A stretch of DNA of 64,000 nucleotides from assembly GCA_963966185.1 (NCBI GenBank), contig CAWZYM010000301.1, positions 1,729,501-1,793,500 on the forward strand, read 5' to 3'. Positions 25,306 through 35,997 of this stretch are shown here, piece by piece. Position 1 is the stretch's first letter; every line of letters begins with the position of its first letter. The notes beneath the pieces are model-generated. The model did no database searches. It saw nothing but the letters and a program-made list of their open reading frames with translations, and was not told where the DNA came from. The stretch comes from Rhabditoides inermis (taxonomy: Eukaryota > Nematoda > Chromadorea > Rhabditida > Rhabditidae). Position numbers and translations under genes: made by a program.

Positions 25306-25379
25306 ACGGAATGTGGACGGCTCCGGAGCTGCTGCAAGACGACCCGCCACTCGGAGACGCCGCCATTCCCATGCAGAAG
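25306..25379 (+). pseudogene. Duplicated guanylyl cyclase kinase-homology exon (fragment)
   Basis: Seventy-four bases after a CTTGCAG acceptor and before an AAG|GT donor encode [20 protein letters not shown]. The receptor guanylyl cyclase in this window has an exon of the same length and boundaries at 36211-36284 on the minus strand, encoding [20 protein letters not shown]. By eye about seven of eight bases agree, and most differences change the amino acid, as in a sequence no longer constrained. Neighbouring cyclase exons are not found here, so it looks like a stranded exon copy. It is in frame with the leader of the downstream Met/His paralog. Confidence 0.7.
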
Positions 25380-25385
25380 GTGCCC

Positions 25386-25693
25386 ATGTCTTGCCCATGT
25401 CTCGCTAATCTTGCGGCCATCGCTGGAGCCGTCTACTCTTGTGAGCCACACCCAGTCTTCCTCTCCTGTTTATTTCAACCTTATGTCGGTCATCTTTCAT
25501 CTACTGATTTTCAGTTTCGATTGTCGACGTTGGGAAGATGAGGAAGATGAACAACATGAGAATGATGGACGGACATAATGAAGATGATGATAAAGATGAA
25601 TGGAATGGGAACGGTAATGGACGGAATGAACGTAGATATGATGATGAAGCTGATGGAAAAGATGGACATGACCATGGAAATGCAAATGATTGA
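25386..25693 (+). CDS. Shortened paralog of the Met/His-rich secreted protein
   Basis: Exon 1 (25386-25440) has a leader-like LANLAAIAGAVYS that parallels ATLAVIAGAAHS of the gene at 17910-18424. Exon 2 (25515-25693) starts with IVDVGKMRKMNNMRMMDG, parallel to IVHVGKMRKMNNMGMMNG. The reading frame then reaches Asp/Glu/Asn/His codons much earlier than in the paralog and stops at a TGA (25691-25693). After that stop the same frame continues with Glu/His/Asp-rich codons and a tail parallel to GRKLITTHMF, so about 30 C-terminal residues have been cut off relative to the other copy. An upstream in-frame ATG at 25284 would add the cyclase-exon peptide to the N-terminus. The first ATG context is weak and a degraded pseudogene is possible. 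Confidence 0.5.
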
Positions 25694-26341
25694 GAAGATG
25701 AATATGAACATGATGAACATGAAAAACATGAACATGAACATGATGGGCGGAAAATAGTTACCTCACACATTTTTACTTGAATAGTAAACTTACATTGTGT
25801 TTATATAACATTATGAGCTGTTCCTTTGCTCCTTGGCAAGACGGCCCAATCAGAATGCCGTTGACAGATCACGTGAATGTGAGAAGATAAGAACTTCAAC
25901 GAAACTAAATACTTCCTTTAGCAACGTTCAATGTGTAGCGTGTTTGGTGCTCAATTCAAGCGCGCCGCATTATCCTATACATTTTATTGTAATAGTATTT
26001 CAGAACACTGAAACACTTCGCACGTTTATTTTCAAACCGCGTATATTCACTCTTTATGAAATCATATAATAAAAAAAAAGAAATATAGCAAGATGAGCAC
26101 AATAAAGATATGTACGAGACACATAACTTGAAACAACCATCAACTATCGAACACGAGCTCAAGCAATGCCATAGGATCGGTGTCGCTTTGTGTCGTATCT
26201 CTCCGTCTCGCCAATCACGACGCTGCGGTCTTGCACCGAGAAGAATCGAGATCTGAACGGTACATGCATATATGTGCTGTAACATGTATTGCTTCTCGCA
26301 CCTCTGTCTCGTCCGTCGCTCCGCCCTCTGCTCAGTCATGT

Positions 26342-28225
26342 TCATGTCCATTGTCCTCGGCACTCGTTCCCTGCCCTGTCTCCCTTGCACTCTCGCTGAG
26401 TGAGCCTGTCCTGCCGCCACCTGCAGTTGCTGCAACGGCCTGAAACACGAACACTCCACGCTTCTTCACTCTCATCTACCCACCGTGTCTTGTAGCTGGG
26501 TGGGACGAAGGTCGGCTGGCGGTGGAGGAGGGGCCTGGAGTGGTAGTGTGTAGTGTGATGACTGCCTAGACCCATCTACTCACTGTCTGCCCTGTACCCT
26601 CGTCGCCCGGCTGAGAGGCGGCGTCGCCCGGTGATGCACTGTGTTTGCCATGCGATGGAAGCGCTCAACACATGTCATATTCATGTTCCCTTTGTATGAA
26701 TTATTCTTACAGATTTTTGAATCATAACACTTCATTGATGTAGAAAACGTACCAATCGGGAGAGGTCGCGCTGCTGAATGCGGTTGGAGCTCTGAAACGT
26801 TTCATATACATTGTGTGTGTTTCACATTCACTCACCACCCGCGACAGATCCCTCTGTGGTTGTTGCTCTGTGTGAATCGCCTAGGAATAACATAGTGTAG
26901 TACAATTTAAATCACTCTTCTGTTCACTTATGAAAAGGCGTTTTGTATCACGCACCAGCCGGGTGAGATCCCTCTGCTGTATCTTGTTGGCGCGCAGGCT
27001 TCGCTGGTACTGCAATGTGGAGGAGAGGGGGGCGGGGCGACGCCACGACGACACTGTGTCCCCAGCCACCATCTTCTGCGAGGACTTGCTGAATATGATG
27101 GAGTAGAACCTATTGTAAAAAGATGTCGTCGACATTGTAGTGATCGAACAGATACACCCGCCAGTCTCCGCGCACTCACTCACCCCTGGAACCCTGCCAC
27201 TCGATTGATGCGCGTGTACGGAGCGTAGCTGATCTTCGCTGACTCCTAAACATAACAACTTTACCAGATTACATTTTAACTTGACTAAATTTTCGGATTG
27301 TTGTAAAACCACGAAAGATTGGCGTAGTTGGGCAGTGACGCCTTTCAACACACCGATTGAGTACGCTTCACATATAATGTATGAACACACAGGCGTCATT
27401 ATGACTTCCACAAACACGCATACCCTGTACTCCTCCCTGCTGAGTCCGCTGTTGATAAGGAGTGGTTGGATCCTGCGAGAGTTGCCGGGCTGGCGCGGCA
27501 CCGGCTTGTTCCTCTCAAAAGTCCACTCATCACTTTTTAATCGTACAACTCTGCTTACATTGAGTTGGTTTGTATTGCGCAGCTGTGGTCGCTTTGCTGA
27601 CGAAAACTTATTTGTAGCAGCTGAAAGATATTATTGATATGTACACGTTATTAGTGTCAAAAATTACTACACAATAGTTTTTCTGCACTCACCATTGCAC
27701 TCAATACAGAACCGCTGCACCAAGTCATCCACTTCGTTCGCTTCCTTTGGAATGCGGCGAGCCTGGCATGTGCAAATGTGGAATGTACAATGCAGTGCAC
27801 TCACTTTCAACGTCTTCTGGCATTTCGTCGCCGCAGTGGCGACGGAGTTCGATGAGAACTGACAAGTGCCGGTTGCTCGATCGAAGTAGGCAACCTGCAA
27901 TATTTATTTCGTATGAACTGGTATGACAGAGCAACGGACTTCACATCGCATTGTGTAGCACTCTTTGGCGCACGCTTCCGCTGATGGCACTCTGAAAAAT
28001 GTCGTATATTGCTCACTGCAAAAATGAAATTCTATGTTGTATGCTCACTTTGTTCTATCAGCGAGTAGTGCTGCTAGAATGGGCGAAAGAGAAGACGCGT
28101 CAAGAATGTCGATTTGGTGAGAACAATCTGAACATGTATACAGTTACATTGTTCAACATGAAGGTTCACTTACTCTGTGAAAATACAGTAACCGTAGCAG
28201 TGGAGAGTAGTATCAATATCCACAT
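26342..28225 (-). CDS. Secreted PAN/Apple-like domain protein with RDL-repeat tail
   Basis: Exons, in order: 28174-28225 (signal peptide MWILILLSTATVTVFS), 28049-28127, 27940-27991, 27805-27894, 27693-27762, 27559-27620, 27424-27513, 27184-27245, 26956-27109, 26836-26880, 26753-26791, then less certain exons near 26584-26638, 26478-26528 and 26342-26439. The N-terminal half has a PAN-like Cys pattern (ACAKECYTMRCEVAYFD, then GTCQFSSN, a later KC and FCIEC), a fold used for protein or sugar binding outside cells. The second half is basic, and three successive short exons end in repeats of the type QQRDLTRL, QRDLSRV and QQRDLSRL. At the junction to the exon at 26584-26638, exon lengths force a frame giving a Cys-containing C-terminus (stop at 26342); another frame giving a Pro/Gly/Asp-rich tail (stop at 26336) would need a different splice. 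Function unknown. Confidence 0.68.
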
Positions 28226-29690
28226 CACTGATTCTCACTGATCTGTAAACTGTTTGCGCTCCCACAGCCTTGGCCTACGCGAAGAAATAATGGTATGCAA
28301 ACCTGGCGGAAATCAAACAGTTTTTTCAGGTTGCTAGTTGAAAGGTTCAGCAAATTATACACGAGTTTGAAATATGTGAAATGGCTGCGGGGGAATGCCT
28401 CGATAGAGGGAGTCAATTACAGTGCTCGCGGGCCGGTCGGAGGGAATCGAGAGAAAAACCAGGAGGAAGGAGGAGTGAGCCAAAAAGGTCGAGTGGTTTG
28501 AGAATGCGCGACGATTGCATAACTCGAACTGGTAGTTGCACTACTAACAAAATGTGGTAGTATTACCTAAATCAAGTCAGAAAACATTTGTTTTAGAGGC
28601 AATTTTCAAAGATCAATGTTAAATGAACCATGAACTGAAGCTACACATGTACTAGGAAGCCTAACGAAGATAACGACAAACATACAACACCGCAAAATAC
28701 TAGCACAGCAACATAATAGTCTCTATTCCCGTCGTCGCGCCTTCTTGACTCCAGACTCGCACGGCTCATGCGGCTAAGGCTGCATATGGGGTGTAATCGA
28801 GGGGCGATTACTGCTTGCACCGCACCCCCGCCCGAAATCCAGCCGGTTCGGTGGAGGAAAGCGAAAGCGAGACACGAATGGATATGGATGACAAATGAGA
28901 GGAGCGGATATGGGGTGACAGGTAGACTACCCGGGAGAGAAAAGACAAAAGACACTACCGATTAGCATAACTCTTGGTCAGCGCGCGAGAAGTGAAAGTG
29001 ACATTCGGTGGAAGGTAACGGATATTGAGATGAAGTAGGAAGTAGGATGTGAAAGCAAGTAACTTTATGTAAAAGGTAGTAACAATGTTAACATCCAGAA
29101 CGCAGGAAGTGTAACAAGGAAGAAATCGGCGCGCGTCTTGGAATAGAGTGACCGTGAATCCTCGTCTCAACAATGTTTGCTCATCTCCCATTCACTACCT
29201 ACACGAAACGCGCGTCTGTCCCGAAAAAGGGATGAATGCTTGGAACGAATTCGGTGGAAAAGGATAGGGGATATCAACATGCATGAGTGAACTGAGTGGT
29301 ACACGGAAAGCTGGAGTCGAATCGGGGATGGCTTTTGTGAATCACCGAATCACTATTCCCACCCCCGGTAGCAGAACGACTGCTCGTTACGGTTATGTTA
29401 CGGGTGTATGGAACGAGAAAGACGCGCACTATCGAGTCGAGTGGACACCACAAAGCCAGAAACAAAGCCAGTGGACGTTTATCAATCAGATACCATGTAT
29501 ATACGAACTATCACGGAAGTTCACGAACGGAGACGGGTTTTTTTGCGCACGGAAATCGAACTGAAACTTCTAGTCCTAGTCACCACAAAGTACAAACATG
29601 TATCAAACGCTATATATGGACACGCACAAATCACGTGGAGTGTGAAGAGAGTGGGAGAGTGGAAGAGAGACATACATACATATATCCCTC
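28226..29690. other. Intergenic DNA
   Basis: Between the 5' end of the PAN-like gene and the 3' end of the guanylyl cyclase gene. No exon recognised; the open frames at 28641-28955 (minus) and 29283-29757 (plus) show no domains or splice support. Confidence 0.45.
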
Positions 29691-30252
29691 CTATTCGTCC
29701 CTCTCATCTCCTTCTGCCGTGAATCTGAGTGTGGGATACTTGAGTTTCTCCCTCTGAATCCGTGATCGACGGGCCACCAGGTCCTCTCCCGTCACAAAGT
29801 ACGTCATCTGATGGCCTTTGCCCTAAAAAGAAGTATTCCTTCTCTCTATCCTTCTTCTTCATGATCTCTCTCTCTCCCTACCTTCATTTCCACCATTCCC
29901 CTCTCCACTATCTCATATCCGCCCAGTTGCGTCAGTATATTGCGAGAGTCCTGAAACAACACGTTTGAAACATAACATACTTATGCGCGCTTCATGATTA
30001 TTATTTGTTCAGTTTGTTCAGTTGTTATCAGTGATATGTTTCACGATTACTTGACAAAAGAACTTTATTATCTCATCGTAATCTGATCACATTTATCGTT
30101 CTGATCACATTTATAGTACGATCGTAACGAACGTTACCTGCGAGCAATTGATTCTGAGGGGGATTCCATTGCTCTCCATTCGACTCGCTGTGTTGACAGT
30201 GTCACCGAATAGACAGTACCTAAAAACTGAATAAGACGAGAAGGAAGAGAGA

Positions 30253-30292
<40 letters not shown>

Positions 30293-33200
30293 TGCTCACC
30301 TCGGCATCTTCAGTCCAACCACTCCGGCCACACACGGTCCCGAGTGCATTCCAATCCTCAGATTCACCTTCTCATCCGGACGATGGCGTATTTTGAACGT
30401 CTAAATAAGTATTTTTGTATATAATAATATAATACAGTAAGTCACGTGTAGTGCCATAGTCTTCCTTCGACCCTCCGCAGTGTAATCTCTTGAATCGGGT
30501 GGAATTATATAAAAGTGAAGGTGAATTCAGTAAGTAGCAACGTCCTCGCATCGCATACCCGTATGGCCCTGAGTAGTGCGAGTGCCATGCTGGCGATCTC
30601 CCCCGCGTGGTGGGATCCATTCGGAGTCGGCAGACCAGACACAACCATGTACGCATCCGCGATCGTCTCCACCTAGAACAACCACACATTAAATGTTCAT
30701 TTTAAAGTTTTCGACAATTTATACACCATCTAAAACAACCACTCTATTAACATACGTTTCATTTGATTTATGAGCATGAGTTTTGACAGTTTTTGACAAT
30801 AATCATTCCGCCATTTTGCCCGCCATCGAGCGGCTGCGTCGCCTATTCAATGACCCCGCCCCCGCCGGACAACCCTCTCTGCTGCGTGGGTTGCACCGAA
30901 ACGATTGCTGCATTGAGAAATGAAATGTCGATGATGAAGCGCAACTTCGAGAACGTACACGCCGACCTCCTCCAAAAGATCCAGTACCTCGTCAAGAAGC
31001 AAGACAGCCAGGAGAAGTCGTATGCCGCTGCTGTAGCCGCCGCACCGCCTGTGCCGATGGCCCCTATCTCGGCCCTCGACCCAGACAACGTGGCTGATGT
31101 GCTTTCTCGTGTGCCGCGCGATGCCGACTATGAAAAGTTCGTGAACTCTGGAGAACGTGAGAAGGAGCGAGTAAACGAAGAACGGGACTCTCGACTTGTT
31201 CTCGTTGCACGACCGGAAGATGAAAACGAAACGGAACACACGCTGCTGACTGCTGTACAGACTGCCCTCGAAGAAGCCGGATTGCCCAAGGACAATGTGA
31301 TCAAGGCTGCCCGCTACCCTGCTGCAAAGGACCCGAAGAAGACTGGTGCTCGCCCTGTTAAGATCTACCTACGCGATGACGTCACTCCGGACAGACGTCA
31401 GATGCTCAAGGAGACCCTCTCCCGTTCCAAGATTGCTCTCTTCTGCCGCGACGACCTCGGATACATGGATAGGCGTAGGGATGGGTTCCTTCGGTACTAA
31501 GTACTGTAGGACTATGAATAACCGCTCCTCGTTCCAGTGGTACTTTGTTCGCGATCTCGCGGTGCATGCGGTTCCCCGGAGGCGTGGACGGATTTCGGCG
31601 ACCCGGGAGAAGCACAAGTCAACCGATTCGCAGAGACAGGTGGATGGGGAAAGCGCGTCTAACAACGTGTCTGTTGCCGCCACTTCTCAGTAATGGTTAC
31701 TTCCGCAGACAAATATTTTAGCCTCTTTACCAGTAATATTCGTAGTTTTAAAAACTCCCTGCAGCTTATAACTGCTTCTTTTCATTCTCTTTCTGTGATT
31801 GGTGTTTTGACGGAGATTTGGACACGGGATGAGAAATCGATTCCAATTTTCCCTCGGCGCGTCACTCACGCTGCCTGTCGATCAGATCGAAGAGGCGGAG
31901 GTGTCATGATTAGTGTTCCTTCGAATTTGGGATCTACTTTACTCGCACAAACTAGCCTGGATGATCTTGATGCGGTAGCTTCTAAAATAACCTTCCCTAA
32001 TGGCTCTAGAGTTATAGTTATTGGAGTATATCGGCACCCGCGAAGCTCACCAAATTTCACTCACCATCTGGAAACGTTCATTGCCCGTTTCAATATAGAT
32101 TGTCCAGTTATAATTACAGGTGATTTTAATTTCCCAGAAATCAATTGGCGTGATAATACATCTAGCGAACCAAAATCATTTGACTTTGTTGGATTATGCA
32201 ACACACTGGGCCTTTCTCAGCATGTCAACTTCCCCACTCGCGGATATAACATATTAGATTTGATACTTTGTAATGACCGTTCCTTGATTTTCAACGTAAA
32301 ACCTGGAATTCAAATTTCAGATCATGTATCAGTAGAGTGTTCCTTAAATATACCACTATCACCATCTTGTGACAATGTTGAGAAAACCTACTTTGACTAC
32401 AGAAATGGAGACTATGCCGCGATGTGCCATGATCTCGCTGCTATTGATTGGGTCTCACAGTTTGGACAATGTACTGATATAGATCAAAAGTACAATGTTC
32501 TTACTGGTTACATACACGACTCTATCAACATAAGAGTACCAATTCTTACAATCAAGAGCGCGAAAAAGTTTCCCTCATGGCTGTTATCTAAGAAATTGAA
32601 AATTAGAAAATTGTTTGATAAACAGAAACACACCAAGGATCCAGATGATATATATACCTATAAGAATGCGACAAAACTTTATAAGCAAGACGTGAAAAGC
32701 TATCTCATTGAACGCGAACGCAGTATTTTGAAAAAAAGCTCCCCAGCTGAATATTGGAACTATATCAAGAAACGCACAGTTGGCAAAGCAGACATTCCGT
32801 TCCTTTCTGATGGGGAAAGCCTTGTCTCTGATGATTTCGAAAGAGCGCAGATGTTTAACAAACATTTTTCTGATGTATTTATAAGAGATGACCATAAACC
32901 ATTCTCAGCGCAAAGTAAGACATCTGTTAGCCTGATGAATATAAATCTGGATCCGGATCGTGTTTATACATATTTGAAGCACTTCAAACGAAAACTTTCA
33001 TATGGACCGGACAATATACCTAGTATTGTGCTGCAATCATTAGCTGTTGTACTCGCTGAACCTTTGTCCATGATTTTCAAGGAATCTTTAACCACAGGCA
33101 ACATGCCGAACCTTTGGAAACAATCTATAGTAGTGCCGGTCCATAAGAAAGATGATCCTTCTATTGTAAATAACTACCGCCCTATTTCGCTCACTTGTAC

Positions 33201-35911
33201 AAGTTGTAGAGTGCTTGAGCGGATGTTAGTCTATGAGATGCGTAAACATCTTTGGTCTAATCATCTTGTCGCACCTCAGCAGTTTGGCTTCCTAGATGGA
33301 CGCTCTACCATTTCACAGATGGTGGAGTATGTCTCATTTATTAGTAGCGAATTGGGTGCAAAACGGATAGTCGATAGTATATATCTTGATGTTGCGAAGG
33401 CTTTTGACACTGTTTCGCACAGACGATTAATACAAATCTGTGATGCGTATGGATTCCGCGGCAATCTCCTTAGATGGCTACAAAACTACTTGACTGGAAG
33501 AACCCAATGTGTGCGTATATCCAACAGATTATCTGATTGGTTAGATGTTTTATCTGGAGTACCTCAAGGAAGTGTTGTAGGTCCTCTCATGTTCTTGTTG
33601 TATGTCAACGATATCGGAGACGTTATCGAACATTGTAAATTTCACATTTATGCAGACGATCTAAAACTCTACCTGTCATCGAGTACTCCCTGTTTCGAGT
33701 CAAAATTGATATCCGATCTTCGTCGGATAGCTAAATTTTTCATTGACAGACAAATGAAACTGTCAGTTTCTAAATGTGAGTGTATGCATTTTGGCAAGAA
33801 TAATCCTATGTATTCATACACATGTGAGGGTCAACCTTTACGTTCAGTGCGTAATATACGCGATCTAGGTATTCAACTCAATTTTGACCTCAGTCCCGAT
33901 AGTCATATTTCAAAACAAGTACGAAAAGCATCTGCCCTTGCTATACTTGTTCCGCGGACTTTCTCCTATTCGAAAGATTTGTATAGAAATTTCTTCATAT
34001 ACAAAATCAGACCGATTCTCGAATACGGCAGTGAAGTGTTATGTCTAATGAACAAAACTTTCACAAATGCATTGGAAAAGACACGACGAAAGTTCACAAA
34101 GGCAATATTTCCGAAAATGAGCTACGCGAACCGTCTTGAGTCTCTCCAACTGGAAACATTATATATGCGTAGAATAAAAAGCAACCTTACCCTAGTACAT
34201 AGTTATATGTATGGATATATCAAGTCAGAAAACCCTTTTGACGTAATTGATTCCAAGTCAAGATCATCTAGGAACCGTTCCAATGGGTGTAAACTTTACA
34301 GTAACGCCAAAACCACAATTCAACAGTCTTTTATAATTCATTCGGTTGTTAACACTTGGAACTTGCTTCCTCAAACCGTTGTAAATATTCCCGATAAACA
34401 CCAATTCAGAAAGAGCTTAAATAATCATATAAATTTCCATAGTAAAAACGGCACTATTTTCAGTTCACTTAAAATACAAGACCCCACTAATCTCTAAAAT
34501 ATGAAGCTGGGGCAACTCTTATTTAGAAGTGGTGACAAACGGCACATATAGACCGTTTTTCTCACTTACTTTTATCTCGTTTCGGGTGATGAGATTGCAC
34601 TTTCCCTACATAGATCATGTTAACTCTGATTTCTGGGGAGAGTGCGGTTGTACCGGGTCGCAGGGATACGGACCGACGACGGGGGCTGCTGTGCCTCCCG
34701 ATCATCTTATTGTATCTCCTTCTCTTTTCCCGTGTTATCACCAAAATTCATATGAATAAACTATATATATAATAATGACCTCGTAACCAGCGCGAAAATG
34801 TTACCATTCACCACATATTATTCTTACGATAGGTTTGTGTGACAATAAGTCTGTTGTCAAACCACGCATAGACTAAGAACCTTGTATACGTCGTATTTGT
34901 TGATGATCGAATCGAATGTTGTGTAGAGATCGTTGAGAAAACACACGATTTCTATCGGTTTCGACGTGGCGCTCATCTGAAAGGGGCGGGGCTAAGAAGG
35001 GCGGTGCAACGGAAAAACCTCCACGAATCCGGGACAATCCGAGAAGAACACAGTGACGGAATCGAATGATTCCGCGTTCACGTTGGCTCCTGTTTTGAGG
35101 GCGTCCGCGATTTCACTGCAAGGGTACTGTAGAGAAGGTGAGATAGAGAGAGAGGGGAGGAAAGAGAGCGAGAGCGAGTGAGAGAGATTGAGAGAGAGAG
35201 ACCTCGGTAACATCATCTTGAGTAGCTGTTCACTCTTCTGCTTCTCCACTGCCAGCTCGGCACTTCTGGAATGACGTCACTCCCTTTCCGATAACGTCAC
35301 TTCCCTCACCTCTCATTGATGTCTGCTTCCAGCCTCGCCGTGTATTTCTCGATCATAGCCACCATGTTATCCATGATTGTTCGTTTTCTAAAAAAAATGT
35401 TTTACCCTTCGACTACCGCTCTCACATTGAAGACATAATCTGGTTCAGAACATAGACATGCAGTGAAACGTAAACGTAAAAGTAAAGTTAGCCCTCGATT
35501 CAAGAAGCTTATGAGCACTCTGCGGGAGTCGATCGAAGGAAGACTATGGCACGACACCATAGTGCGTGACACGTACACGTATCGACAATTTGTATCGACA
35601 ATGATGTTAATGAAAAAAGAGCAACTACTGACAGTCCGTGAGTGAGTACGCGCAGTTTCTTCTTGATCATGTCAGTGGTGGGTCGGGCGAGGGGAGATTC
35701 CGCCCAGCAAGCGGCCACCGTCTCCGACACCTCGCGGGGCGCGTCCTGCAAGGTGCACGATGATGACGTCATTCGATAAAGTAGTTACCTTGATGAGTTT
35801 GATATCTGGCCGCATCGGCCGTCCATCACCATCGTATTCACGGAGACGGTAGACAATCTCTGAAGGAGATTGTCATTATTGATAATTCCCGTGAATTTAT
35901 TATTATTATTA

Positions 35912-35997
<86 letters not shown>

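Larger units (their letters stand above)
30800..34770 (+). mobile_element. Non-LTR retrotransposon (CR1/Jockey-like), apparently intact
   Basis: Two-ORF LINE inserted antisense in the 4.2-kb intron 30673-34880 of the guanylyl cyclase gene. ORF1 is at 30853-31500 and ORF2 at 31693-34497, followed by about 270 bases of 3' sequence ending near an AT-repeat (atatatataataa). No terminal repeats are seen. A 9-base direct repeat, tgacaataa, occurs at 30794-30802 and 34840-34848 and could be a target-site duplication, but the 3' copy lies about 75 bases beyond the apparent tail, so ends are uncertain. Confidence 0.85.

Noticed and set aside
28641..28955. Minus-strand ORF of 104 codons
   Set aside because: No homology seen, no exon structure, low-information composition.
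29283..29757. Overlapping plus ORFs before the cyclase end
   Set aside because: Partly antisense to the last cyclase exon and without recognisable domains.
30794..34848. tgacaataa as a firm target-site duplication of the LINE
   Set aside because: The 3' copy is about 75 bases past the apparent end of the element, so I keep it only as a possibility.
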